From Pseudarthrobacter sp. (GTDB taxonomy: Bacteria > Actinomycetota > Actinomycetes > Actinomycetales > Micrococcaceae), in assembly GCA_013362385.1 (NCBI GenBank), contig JABFWC010000485.1, forward strand, positions 1 to 10,507: 10,507 nucleotides of DNA. Direction: 5' to 3'. A program made the translations under genes and the position numbers. Every line of letters starts with the position of its first letter. Position 1 is the stretch's first letter. This document shows, piece after piece, positions 1 to 6,666 of this stretch. The notes beneath the pieces were generated by a model that did no database searches, had not been told where the DNA came from, and saw only the letters and a program-made list of their open reading frames with translations.

Positions 1-792
1 CTGCTCACGAATTCCCATGTCGTGGCGGGCACCAGGCAGGGACACGCCGTCTTCGCCGACGGCAGCAGAATGGACCTTGAGCTTGTGGGCGCCGACCCGC
101 TGTCCGATCTCGCCGTGGTCCACGGCTCGCGCCCGAAGGTTCCGCCCGCCCGGTTCGGAGCAGCGGAATCCCTGCGCGTAGGCCAACTCGTGGTGGCCGT
201 CGGAAATCCGCTGGGCCTGGCCGGGTCCGTCACCGCAGGAGTGGTGAGCGGCCTGGGCCGTGCCATCCCCGTGTGGTCCGGCGGCAACCGGCGCGTCATC
301 GAAGACGTCATCCAGACGGACGCGGCCCTGAATCCGGGAAATTCCGGGGGCGCCCTGGCGGACACGCACGCAAGGATCGTCGGCATCAACACCGCCGTAG
401 CCGGTGCCGGGCTGGGACTGGCCATCCCGATCAATGCCACGACCCGCAGGATCATCTCCGCCCTGCTGTCCGACGGCAGGGTCCGCCGAGCCTACCTGGG
501 CCTGGTCAGCACACCCATCCAGCTCAACGCCAGCGCCGTGGTGCGCACAGGGTACCGCGAAGGCCTGCGGGTGGTGGAGGTGCTGTCCGGTTCGCCCGCC
601 GCCAAGGCAGGACTGGTACCCGGAGACATCCTGCTGGCGGCCGGAGGCCACTCTGTCAGCAACGCCGAGAGCCTGCAACGGCTGCTGTTCGCCGACGCCA
701 TCGGCCAGCCCCTCGACATTGCCGTCCTCCGCGACGGCGCCGAGCTCCACCTCACCGCGGTTCCAGAGGAAATGACCGGCAACGGCGGATGA
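1..792 (+). CDS. HtrA/DegP-like trypsin-type serine protease with PDZ domain (5' end missing)
   Basis: This is the C-terminal part of an S1C-family (HtrA/DegQ-like) serine protease. These enzymes act in the cell envelope or outside the membrane in protein quality control. The frame is open from base 1, so the start and any signal or membrane segment lie outside the window. The whole catalytic triad is visible, numbered from the first codon here: His6 in TNSHVV, Asp36 in SDLAVV and Ser115 in NPGNSGGAL. An oxyanion-hole region (VGNPLGL) lies between Asp and Ser. The last ~95 residues form a PDZ domain, with GLVPGDILLAAGG as the typical core. About 263 residues are present. An apparent internal start at 22 is a GTG valine codon just after the catalytic His and cannot be the true start. 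It ends 42 bp before the convergent gene at 835-1206. Confidence 0.93.
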   Translation: MLTNSHVVAGTRQGHAVFADGSRMDLELVGADPLSDLAVVHGSRPKVPPARFGAAESLRVGQLVVAVGNPLGLAGSVTAGVVSGLGRAIPVWSGGNRRVIEDVIQTDAALNPGNSGGALADTHARIVGINTAVAGAGLGLAIPINATTRRIISALLSDGRVRRAYLGLVSTPIQLNASAVVRTGYREGLRVVEVLSGSPAAKAGLVPGDILLAAGGHSVSNAESLQRLLFADAIGQPLDIAVLRDGAELHLTAVPEEMTGNGG

Positions 793-834
793 GCGGCAGG
801 GGCCGCGGAACGTCCCCGGCGGTGGAACCCGGGC

Positions 835-1206
835 TCAGGAGGCCGGAGCCTCCACGTCCGCGATGCCCACAAAACGCGTGCCCACGCCGTCGTACTCGCT
901 GCGGACGAAACCCGGGCGGACGGATGGAACCTCGGAGGAGGAGTGGTGCCCGCACACGACGTAGGTGAAGTCGGGCCACCACTTCTTGGGACGCGCTGCC
1001 TCCCCGTACCCGCACACGGCGCATTCGAGGTGCACCCACGCCGGCCGCTTGCCGGTGCGGTTGGCACGGGACTGGACCAGCCATGCCGGGGGATTGTCCA
1101 TGATGCCGCGAAGTTCGGCTTCCGTCATCCACTTGGGCAGGCCGTGGCGCTGCGCCATCTCAAGGGGAACATCAAGGGCTATTGCGGCGTCACGTCTGCT
1201 GATCAT
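835..1206 (-). CDS. Small zinc-ribbon-like protein of unknown function
   Basis: A 123-residue protein I cannot assign to a characterised family. The N-terminal half (about residues 7-47) reads like an actinobacterial DUF5997-type segment: a short helix-turn region, then AELRGIMDNPPAWL, recalling ELxxLxxDPPxWL. The second half has Cys62-x2-Cys65 and Cys85-x-His87-His88 in an aromatic context (KKWWPDFTYVV). That fits a small zinc ribbon or a metal-bound fold. No signal peptide or membrane segment is seen. The start is ATG at 1206 with only a weak ribosome-binding site; an internal ATG at residue 17 is possible but would cut the DUF5997-like part. It lies 108 bp downstream of mntR on the same strand, with a tandem repeat between. 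The DUF similarity is from memory and tentative; the function is unknown. Confidence 0.75.
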   Translation of the reverse strand: MISRRDAAIALDVPLEMAQRHGLPKWMTEAELRGIMDNPPAWLVQSRANRTGKRPAWVHLECAVCGYGEAARPKKWWPDFTYVVCGHHSSSEVPSVRPGFVRSEYDGVGTRFVGIADVEAPAS

Positions 1207-1238
1207 CAGAGTCCACGATACGGGAGGCAGCCAAATCG

Positions 1239-1298
1239 ATGTCTCGCTACGGCAGGTCCCGCAACGGAAGGTCCCGCAACGGAAGGTCCCGCATTGGA
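1239..1298. repeat. 15-bp tandem repeat, three close copies plus a degenerate one
   Basis: The unit AGGTCCCGCAACGGA occurs at 1254-1268 and 1269-1283 exactly and at 1284-1298 with two changes. A degenerate copy at 1239-1253 matches 11 of 15 positions. The array is between the stop of mntR (1315) and the start of the small zinc-ribbon gene (1206), so it lies in the untranslated spacer of the minus-strand transcript. On the + strand the 15-bp period is a multiple of three and, from ATG 1239, would encode a repeated G-R-S-R-N pentapeptide. Confidence 0.9.
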
Positions 1299-1314
1299 AG
1301 ACCGGGGGAGGGCG

Positions 1315-2028
1315 TCAGGGCGTGCCCAGGACGCAGCCCGGGTGGGGAGCGGCGCTGGACACCCACAGGGCCGAGGCGATCTCGTCTGCGAGGTCGAAGT
1401 CCCGGGCACCGCCGGGTCCGCCGATCCGCACCACCAGCGCGCCGCCGAACGGCCTGCGCCCCACAACCTCCACCTCGGCGTCGAGGTCGATGTCCTCGGC
1501 GGCAAGGTAGCGCAGGAGTTCCGGGTTGTCGTCGCTGATCCTGGTGATCCTGCCCGTGTGGCCCTCGTCCAGCTCGGCGAGCAGGTGGGCGCGCGGCATC
1601 AGCACCTGTCCGTCCGCGGTGGGGATGGGGTCGCCGTGCGGGTCCCGGCTGGGGTTCCCAAGCTTGGCCGCGACGCGTTCGATGAAGGTATCGGAAACGG
1701 CGTGCTCCAGCAGCTCGGCCTCGTCATGGACCTCGTCCCAGCTGTAGCCCAGCTGCTGGACGAGGTAGGTCTCGATCAGGCGGTGCCGGCGCACCATGGC
1801 CAGCGCCAGGCGCAGGCCGGGGGCGGTGAGGGTCACGGCGCTGTACGGCTTGTGGTCCACCAGGCCCTGGTCCTTGAGTTTGCGGACCATCTCGGACACT
1901 GAAGAGTTGGCCACGCCCAGGCGCTGCGCCAGCTGGGAGGACGTGATCGGTTTGTCCTGCCATTCGGTGAATGAGTAGATGACCTTGACGTAGTCCTCGA
2001 TGGAGGAGGAGGGCGCACTGGTCTTCAC
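1315..2028 (-). CDS. mntR: DtxR-family manganese-type metalloregulator (MntR/SirR-like)
   Basis: A 237-residue metal-dependent repressor very like mycobacterial SirR/MntR (Rv2788 family, from memory). A winged helix-turn-helix covers about residues 10-68 (SSQLAQRLGVANSSVSEMVRKL), followed by the dimerisation and metal-binding helices (RRHRLIETYLV, then EVHDEAELLEHAVSD). A C-terminal FeoA/SH3-like domain follows (GHTGRITRIS to VVGRRPFGG). Visible metal ligands are Asp12, His82, Glu86, His101, Glu105, Glu108 and His109. Glu105 sits where iron-sensing IdeR/DtxR has Cys102, which matches Bacillus MntR Glu99 and favours Mn(II). Family members repress metal uptake genes when metal-bound; no transporter is in the window. 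GTG 2028 is chosen because the homology begins just after it and a TANNNT -10 ends 7 nt upstream, fitting leaderless translation. Confidence 0.92.
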   Translation of the reverse strand: MKTSAPSSSIEDYVKVIYSFTEWQDKPITSSQLAQRLGVANSSVSEMVRKLKDQGLVDHKPYSAVTLTAPGLRLALAMVRRHRLIETYLVQQLGYSWDEVHDEAELLEHAVSDTFIERVAAKLGNPSRDPHGDPIPTADGQVLMPRAHLLAELDEGHTGRITRISDDNPELLRYLAAEDIDLDAEVEVVGRRPFGGALVVRIGGPGGARDFDLADEIASALWVSSAAPHPGCVLGTP

Positions 2029-2035
2029 GGGTCCA

Positions 2036-2041
2036 AGCCTA
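2036..2041 (-). promoter_or_regulatory. Candidate -10 element of mntR, leaderless start
   Basis: On the minus strand TAGGCT (TANNNT) ends 7 nt before the GTG start codon at 2028. No Shine-Dalgarno is visible. That spacing would put the transcription start at or next to the start codon, as in leaderless mRNAs common in actinobacteria. The -35 is not recognisable. Confidence 0.5.
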
Positions 2042-2091
2042 CCGGCTTCCGGCGTGCCGGCGGTGCCCCGAATGCGTCCGTGGCGGTCCAG

Positions 2092-2850
2092 TCATGCCTT
2101 CACGGCACGCCACGCGAGCGTGAGGTAGGGAAGTTCCAGTTCCTGGCCTGCGTCGTGGCCGAGGTGCTCGTGCAGGTACCAGTCCAGGTTCGCCAAGACC
2201 TTGGCCCGCGTCGCCTCACCGGCGCGCAGGTAGTAGCTCCGCGACTTGGTCAGCTCCATCAGGTCGATGGTGGTCACGGTGTCATGCCAGTGCGTCACGT
2301 GCCCCTCAAGCCGCTGGAATTCCGGGCCCACCACGGGCTTGTGGCCCGGCCGGTATACGTCCCCGGCGTGCATGATCCGCGACAGGCGGTGCACCCACGG
2401 CACGGACGTGTCCAGCTGGTTCCAGACCAGTCCCAGGGTGCCCTGCGGGCGCAGCACCCGGGCAAGCTCGGTGCTCGCCACCAGGGGATCGCACCAGTGC
2501 CAGGCCTGCGCCACGGTGACGACGTCGAAGCGCGCCGCGGGCAGGCCGGTCGCCTCGGCAGTCCCGGCCACAGCGGTGGCGGCGGGGCAGTGGGCCGCCA
2601 GCTGGGCGAGCATGTCCGCGGAGGGGTCGAGGGCGGTCACCTGCAGGCCCATGTCCAGCAGCAGCGCCGTGAATTTCCCGGTGCCCGCGCCGCCGTCCAG
2701 GTCGTCGCGTGCGTTTTCGGGCACCAGCCACCGGGCCGATTCGGCGGGGTAACCGGGCCGGACCCGCTGGTAATGCTTGCCGCCGTCCTGGAAGCTTTGC
2801 CCCAACTCCTGCCGCCGCCCGTGATCAAGTTTGGGACCACCCCGGACCAC
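2092..2850 (-). CDS. Class I SAM-dependent methyltransferase (Methyltransf_11-like)
   Basis: A 252-residue Rossmann-fold methyltransferase. The glycine-rich SAM-binding motif I is DGGAGTGKF at residues 52-60, the acidic motif II residue is Asp75 in TALDPSADM, and FDVVTVAQAWHW (108-119) is the post-II/motif IV region. ARVLRPQGTLGLVWNQLD follows as motif VI. The AQAWHW signature resembles trans-aconitate methyltransferase-like and other small-molecule enzymes, but the substrate cannot be read from sequence. The start is GTG 2850, supported by a strong AAGGAGG at 2857-2863 with 6-nt spacing. It follows the desulfurase gene by 113 bp on the same strand. It may have its own promoter (a TAAATT -10 at 2890-2895) or be read from the SAM-IV-controlled unit. 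mntR follows 63 bp downstream. Confidence 0.9.
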   Translation of the reverse strand: MVRGGPKLDHGRRQELGQSFQDGGKHYQRVRPGYPAESARWLVPENARDDLDGGAGTGKFTALLLDMGLQVTALDPSADMLAQLAAHCPAATAVAGTAEATGLPAARFDVVTVAQAWHWCDPLVASTELARVLRPQGTLGLVWNQLDTSVPWVHRLSRIMHAGDVYRPGHKPVVGPEFQRLEGHVTHWHDTVTTIDLMELTKSRSYYLRAGEATRAKVLANLDWYLHEHLGHDAGQELELPYLTLAWRAVKA

Positions 2851-2889
2851 GCGTGGCCTCCTTCACCTGCTGCCGATGGATACCGTCTG

Positions 2890-2895
2890 AATTTA
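2890..2895 (-). promoter_or_regulatory. Possible -10 element of the methyltransferase gene
   Basis: TAAATT on the minus strand is an AT-rich TANNNT hexamer in an otherwise GC-rich spacer. It would start RNA about 33 nt before the GTG at 2850, leaving room for the AAGGAGG site. No convincing -35 is seen. A short palindrome, CCGTACGG, lies directly upstream at 2895-2902. Confidence 0.3.
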
Positions 2896-2963
2896 CCGTA
2901 CGGCAGGCATAGGAGTGCGGGGAGCGGACCCGGGGGTTCAGGTGCCGGAGTTCAGTACGCGGG

Positions 2964-4385
2964 TCAGTCTTCGGTGCAGGGCGCCGCGCCCGCGGTACCG
3001 GGGGTGTTGGGCGCCCAGTGCGGGTAGGTGCGGAAGTCGTTGGCGGGTACCCAGCGGCCCGCATCCACTATGTAGTCCCAGCCCAGTCCGCGGCTGCACA
3101 GGGTGCGGATGCCGGTGAGGAGCCGCTCCGCGTCCTCCAGCCGGGACCCGACGCCGAAGCTGGCACGCAGGGAGCCGGACGGCAGGCCCAGGCGCTTCAG
3201 CAGGGGATGCGCGCAGAAGCGCCCATCCCGCAGGCCCACGCCGTGTTCCGCGGAGAGGTAGGCGGCCACCAGCCCGGCGTCGTAGCCCTCCACGGAGAAG
3301 TTGACCACTCCGATGGTGTCCGTTTCCTGGTTGGTGTCCTTGAAGATCTGGTGGACCGTGACGCCCTCGATGTCCTGCAGGCCCTCCACCAGGAAGGACC
3401 GGATGGCCGATTCGTGGGCATGCCAGCGGTCCTGGTCCAGCCCGGCGATGACCTGGGTGGCGCGGGCAAGGGTGGCGGCACCTAGCACGTTCGGGGAGCC
3501 CCCCTCGTGGCGGGCCGGGCCGGTGGCCCAGCTGACGCCGTCGAGCCTGGCTTCCTTGACTGCACCGCCGCCGGCGAGGTGCGGCGTACCGGCATCGAGC
3601 CAGTCCGGGCGGCCCACCAGGACTCCGGCGCCGAAGGGCGCGTACAGCTTGTGGCCCGAGAAGGCGAGGTAGTCGACGTCGTCGGCGCTGATGTTGACGC
3701 GGCGGTGGGGCGCGAGCTGGGCGGCGTCGACAACGATCCGTGCGCCGTGCTGGTGGGCCAGCGCGGCGAGGGAGCGGATAGGCAGGATTTCGCCGGTGAC
3801 GTTGGAGGCGCCGGTGACTGCGAGCAGGCTGACGCCGCCCTGCTCGAGCTCGGCCCGTACGGCCTCAACGGTGCCTGCGATGGTGTCCGCGGCGACGATG
3901 CTGCGGTGCGGCACGCCCTGCCACGGCAGGAGGTTCGCGTGGTGTTCGATGTCCAGGTAGAGGACTTCACCGGCGGGGCGCCCATCGGTCACAGGCAGGC
4001 AGCCGGCCAGCAGGTTGAGCGAATCGGTGGTGTTGCGCGTGAAGATGACGGAGTCGTCGGCACGGCCGCCAACGAAGTCGCGGACGATGCTGCGCGCGTT
4101 CTCGTAAACGGACGTGCTGATCTGGGAGGCGTAGCCGGCCCCACGGTGGACGCTCGCGTAATAGGGCAGGATTTCGTTCAGGTACGCGGAGACCAGGGAC
4201 AGTGCCGGGGCTGATGCGCCGTAGTCGAGGTTTGCGTACCGGATGTGGCCGCCGGTGATCAGGGGGGCCTGGATTTCGGCGCCGGTAACGGCGGCGAGGG
4301 GATGTCCGGCGGCGGCCTGGCGTGCGTCGAAGGCGGCGGCAGTTTCGGCGGTTGCAGTGCTGGGGGAGACGGTGGCAGTTGTCAC
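2964..4385 (-). CDS. Class-V PLP-dependent cysteine desulfurase-like enzyme (SufS/CsdA type)
   Basis: A 473-residue fold-type I PLP enzyme of the class-V aminotransferase family. Visible family motifs are EHHAN (His148-His149, stacking on PLP), DAAQ (Asp220, Gln223), FSGHKLYAPFG with the PLP lysine Lys246, and RASFG (Arg407). Cys391 in RDGRFCAHPLL occupies the place of the catalytic persulfide cysteine of SufS-type desulfurases (RxGxxCAxP), so sulfur transfer from cysteine is likely. It is longer than SufS (about 400-410): roughly 40 extra N-terminal residues rich in Ala/Thr, and a C-terminal tail after about residue 430. No suf or isc genes are nearby, so an iron-sulfur role is not shown. 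The start is GTG 4385 with GTGAGG about 5 nt upstream. It is preceded by a SAM-IV riboswitch, which points to sulfur/methionine metabolism. A related class-V enzyme with another substrate remains possible. Confidence 0.88.
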   Translation of the reverse strand: MTTATVSPSTATAETAAAFDARQAAAGHPLAAVTGAEIQAPLITGGHIRYANLDYGASAPALSLVSAYLNEILPYYASVHRGAGYASQISTSVYENARSIVRDFVGGRADDSVIFTRNTTDSLNLLAGCLPVTDGRPAGEVLYLDIEHHANLLPWQGVPHRSIVAADTIAGTVEAVRAELEQGGVSLLAVTGASNVTGEILPIRSLAALAHQHGARIVVDAAQLAPHRRVNISADDVDYLAFSGHKLYAPFGAGVLVGRPDWLDAGTPHLAGGGAVKEARLDGVSWATGPARHEGGSPNVLGAATLARATQVIAGLDQDRWHAHESAIRSFLVEGLQDIEGVTVHQIFKDTNQETDTIGVVNFSVEGYDAGLVAAYLSAEHGVGLRDGRFCAHPLLKRLGLPSGSLRASFGVGSRLEDAERLLTGIRTLCSRGLGWDYIVDAGRWVPANDFRTYPHWAPNTPGTAGAAPCTED

Positions 4386-4420
4386 AGAGACCTCACTTGA
4401 ATCAGGACCCTGCTATTACA

Positions 4421-4537
4421 GGAATCCGCGCTTGCCGTATCCGCTCCGGACCGGCCTGGTCGTCACCCGGGGCACCCCACCGCGAATGGAGGGTTGCCGG
4501 CCAGCAAACCGGGGTTTTGCGCTGGCACTCGTGACCT
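4421..4537 (-). ncRNA. SAM-IV riboswitch (S-adenosylmethionine aptamer) in the leader of the desulfurase gene
   Basis: Read on the minus strand, the segment has the conserved SAM-IV blocks in order: GGTCACGAGTGCCAGCG, ACCCCGG/TTTGCTGG, CCGGCAACCCTCC, CGCGGTGGGGTGCCCCGGG, TGACGACCAGG, a small hairpin (TCCG-GAG-CGGA), then CGGCAAGCGCGG. These match the mycobacterial SAM-IV aptamer as I remember it, with changes mainly in loops and the variable hairpin. The outer stem GGTCac/gacgACC closes the core. SAM-IV binds S-adenosylmethionine and is confined to actinobacteria, upstream of sulfur and methionine genes. The aptamer ends about 35 nt before the GTG at 4385. No terminator or U-run lies in that gap, so control by blocking translation initiation is more likely than premature termination; this last point is inference. 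Confidence 0.93.
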
Positions 4538-4544
4538 GCATAAA

Positions 4545-4550
4545 AGCGTA
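4545..4550 (-). promoter_or_regulatory. Candidate -10 element of the SAM-IV/desulfurase transcript
   Basis: TACGCT on the minus strand fits TANNNT and ends 7 nt before position 4537, one base before the first conserved aptamer base (4536). The RNA would thus begin right at the riboswitch. The best -35 match is poor (TTCAGT at 4569-4574 with 18-nt spacing). Confidence 0.45.
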
Positions 4551-4579
4551 GGACATCGAACGGCCAGGACTGAAGCCGG

Positions 4580-4602
4580 GGCAATTGTTAAGGCAATTGT
4601 TA
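4580..4602. repeat. 11-nt direct repeat upstream of the SAM-IV promoter
   Basis: GGCAATTGTTA occurs at 4580-4590 and again, exactly, at 4592-4602, a 12-bp period. The AT-rich unit contains the palindrome CAATTG and stands out in GC-rich surroundings. It lies about 43-65 bp upstream of the inferred start of the riboswitch transcript, where an activator site or UP-like element could be. Confidence 0.7.
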
Positions 4603-4608
4603 CGCCGG

Positions 4609-4665
4609 CCGAAGAAAACGACGCCGGACGCCCCCAAAGGAGGCATCCGGCGTCGTAATCTTCGG
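4609..4665 (-). terminator. Intrinsic terminator of the doxX-aroA-rsgA-hisN operon
   Basis: A perfect 11-bp stem (ACGACGCCGGA at 4618-4628, complement at 4646-4656) extends after two A-A mismatches by a 7-bp outer stem (4609-4615 with 4659-4665). On the minus strand the inner stem is followed by TTTTCTT, a good U-tract. It begins 24 bp after the hisN stop codon and separates this operon from the desulfurase promoter. Confidence 0.88.
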
Positions 4666-4688
4666 TTCCGGCCCGTGCGGCCGGTTCC

Positions 4689-5501
4689 TCAGAGGAGGTC
4701 GTCGAGGTAGGGATTGAGCCGCCGCAGGACTTCGGAATGCAGGATGGAGTTCGTGGCCAGGGCGTTCCCGCCGAACGGGCCGTCCTCACCCTCAAGGGAC
4801 GTGAACCGGCCGCCCGCCTCCACCACGATGGGCACGAGGGCCGCCATGTCGTACAGGTTCAACTCGGGTTCGCAGGCAATGTCCACCGATCCTTCCGCCA
4901 CCATGCAGTAGGACCAGAAGTCGCCGTAGGCGCGGGTCCGCCACACGTCCTCGGTCAGGCCCAGGAACTCCTCGAGGTTCCCGCGTTCCTTCCAGCCGCT
5001 GAGGCTGGAATAGGAGAGCGACGCATCGGCGAGGCGGGACACGTCCGAGACGCGCAGCCGGGTGGCCGCCGCAAGGGACCGGCCCATGTACGCCCCCATG
5101 CCCTTCGCAGCCCACCAGCGTTTGCCGAGGGCGGGGGCACTGACCACTCCCACCACTGGTTCGCCCTCGTCCACCAGCGCGATCAACGTGGCCCAGACGG
5201 GGACGCCGCGGACAAAGTTCTTGGTCCCGTCGATGGGATCGATGATCCAGCGCCGCGAGCCGTGGCCGGTGCTGCCGAATTCCTCGCCCAGGACGGCGTC
5301 GCGGGGGCGGGAACGGGACAGCTGGCCGCGGATGGCTTCCTCCGCGGCCTTGTCCGCGTCGGTGACCGGCGTCAGGTCCGGCTTGGTCTCGACGTGGAGG
5401 TCCAGGGCCTTGAAGCGGCTCATGGTCTGGTCGTCCACGGAGTCGGCCAGGACATGGGCCAGGCGCAGGTCGTCGTTGTAGCTCGAAGCGGGTTGGATCA
5501 T
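4689..5501 (-). CDS. hisN: Histidinol-phosphatase, inositol-monophosphatase family (HisN type)
   Basis: A 270-residue Mg2+-dependent phosphatase of the inositol monophosphatase superfamily, closest from memory to the actinobacterial HisN enzymes that dephosphorylate histidinol phosphate late in histidine synthesis. Metal-binding motifs are complete: GEEFG (Glu73-Glu74), [15 protein letters not shown] (Asp88, Asp91, Thr93) and [16 protein letters not shown] (Asp218). The [21 protein letters not shown] stretch (194-214) is typical of HisN rather than of true inositol or CysQ phosphatases. The length is normal. The start is ATG 5501; its ribosome-binding site is weak (TTGGAACC). It is the last gene of the operon, 49 bp after rsgA, and is followed by a strong terminator. 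No other his genes are in the window, so the substrate rests on family resemblance. Confidence 0.88.
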   Translation of the reverse strand: MIQPASSYNDDLRLAHVLADSVDDQTMSRFKALDLHVETKPDLTPVTDADKAAEEAIRGQLSRSRPRDAVLGEEFGSTGHGSRRWIIDPIDGTKNFVRGVPVWATLIALVDEGEPVVGVVSAPALGKRWWAAKGMGAYMGRSLAAATRLRVSDVSRLADASLSYSSLSGWKERGNLEEFLGLTEDVWRTRAYGDFWSYCMVAEGSVDIACEPELNLYDMAALVPIVVEAGGRFTSLEGEDGPFGGNALATNSILHSEVLRRLNPYLDDLL

Positions 5502-5519
5502 GGTTCCAAACTACCGTCT

Positions 5520-5539
5520 GTCCCGGCATCTGCCGGGAC
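5520..5539. repeat. Short hairpin between rsgA and hisN
   Basis: GTCCCGGCA and its complement TGCCGGGAC are separated by only 2 nt, giving an 8-bp stem with a 4-nt loop in RNA. No U-tract follows on the minus strand, so it is not a convincing terminator. It might slow read-through or act as an mRNA processing or stability element before hisN. Confidence 0.5.
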
Positions 5540-5550
5540 CTTGGGCTGCG

Positions 5551-6666
5551 TCAGGTGACGCTGCCCAGTTCCTTCGTTTCCTGCGCTTCCATCCTTGGGT
5601 CCGTGCCGAGCAGCCGGCGCAGGGACGCCAGCCGGGCGGGACCGGTGGGGCCCGCGTGGCCATTGTTCACCCAGTCATCCAGGCCGCAGTCCACCGCCGT
5701 GGCAGTGTGCTTGCAGCCGCGTTCGCAGTTTTCGGTGCCGGGGGCCAGATCCGGGAAGGACCGCAGGATCCGGTCCGGGTCCACGTGCGCCAGCCCGAAG
5801 GAACGGATGCCGGGGGTGTCGATGATCCAGCTGCCTGACGGGGCGTCGGCCAGCCGCAGGGCCAGGGCCGACGACGAGGTGTGCCGTCCGCGTCCGGTCA
5901 CGGCGTTGACCCCGCCGGTGGCCCGCTCCGCGCCGGTCAGCGCGTTCACCATGGTGGACTTTCCGACCCCCGAATGGCCGAGCATGACGGTGACCTTGCC
6001 GTCCAGGTGGGCGCGGAGCTCCGCCACCGCCGTGCTGTCCAGCCGGGCGGAGAGGCCGTCGTCGGAGCGGGCATCGATGCCGGAGGCCTGCGCATCCGCA
6101 GTACGGCTGATGATCACCGGGAAGTCGAGGTGGGTGTAGTTGGACAGCAGCTCGGCCGGATCCCGGACGTCCGCCTTGGTGACGAGCAGGATCGGCTCGA
6201 TCCCGGCGTCGTACGCCGCTACCAGTGCCCGGTCGATGAAGCCGGTGCGGGGCTCCGGGTTGGCGGCAGCCACCACGATGACCAGTTGGTCGGCGTTGGC
6301 GACCACGGCCCGCTCGACGGGATCGGTGTCGTCGGCGCTGCGGCGCAGGAGGGTGCGCCGGTCCTGGATCTTCACCAGCCTGGCAAGGGTGTCGGGAGCG
6401 CCGGAGACGTCCCCCACCAGCGAGACGAAGTCGCCGGCCACCACGGGTGACCGGCGAAGCTCGCGGGCCCGCGCGGCGATGACGACCCGTTCGTTGTCCG
6501 AATCCTCGCCCACCACGGCTGTGTACCTGCCGCGGTCCACGGTAATGATGCGGCCGGTCACGGCGTCATCGTGGCTGGGCCGGTCCTTGGTGCGGGGCCT
6601 GGAGCCCTTTTTGTTGGGCCGGATCCGGACGTCGGATTCGTCCCAGGAGTCAGTGCGCCGGGCCAC
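5551..6666 (-). CDS. rsgA: Small ribosomal subunit biogenesis GTPase RsgA
   Basis: A circularly permuted GTPase (371 residues) that acts late in 30S subunit maturation. Order of parts: a basic N-terminal tail, an OB-fold (about 35-105), then the permuted GTPase motifs G4 (LVTKAD, 161-166), G1/P-loop (GHSGVGKST, 230-238), the switch RHTSS (261-265) and G3 (DTPG, 283-286). A zinc-binding module follows with Cys314, Cys318, His320 and Cys327; the first Cys pair has three residues between, not the four of E. coli. I chose GTG 6666 because it follows a GGAGGAG site, begins just ahead of the conserved region and overlaps the end of aroA by 17 nt. The frame stays open further upstream to 6849, but that part is the shadow of aroA. 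The overlap suggests translational coupling to aroA. Confidence 0.93.
   Translation of the reverse strand: MARRTDSWDESDVRIRPNKKGSRPRTKDRPSHDDAVTGRIITVDRGRYTAVVGEDSDNERVVIAARARELRRSPVVAGDFVSLVGDVSGAPDTLARLVKIQDRRTLLRRSADDTDPVERAVVANADQLVIVVAAANPEPRTGFIDRALVAAYDAGIEPILLVTKADVRDPAELLSNYTHLDFPVIISRTADAQASGIDARSDDGLSARLDSTAVAELRAHLDGKVTVMLGHSGVGKSTMVNALTGAERATGGVNAVTGRGRHTSSSALALRLADAPSGSWIIDTPGIRSFGLAHVDPDRILRSFPDLAPGTENCERGCKHTATAVDCGLDDWVNNGHAGPTGPARLASLRRLLGTDPRMEAQETKELGSVT

Noticed and set aside
793..834. Terminator between the protease gene and the zinc-ribbon gene
   Set aside because: Only a 5-bp GCGGC/GCCGC stem without a U-tract is seen.
1254..1298. CRISPR-like array
   Set aside because: The 15-bp units are directly adjacent with no spacers and there are no cas genes.
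943..3027. Long + strand open frames at 943-1902 and 2080-3027
   Set aside because: They run opposite mntR and the methyltransferase, whose motifs and starts are clear, and show no recognisable domain or ribosome-binding site.
5520..5539. Terminator between rsgA and hisN
   Set aside because: The stem is good but no U-tract follows, and hisN has no clear promoter of its own, so the operon is likely continuous.
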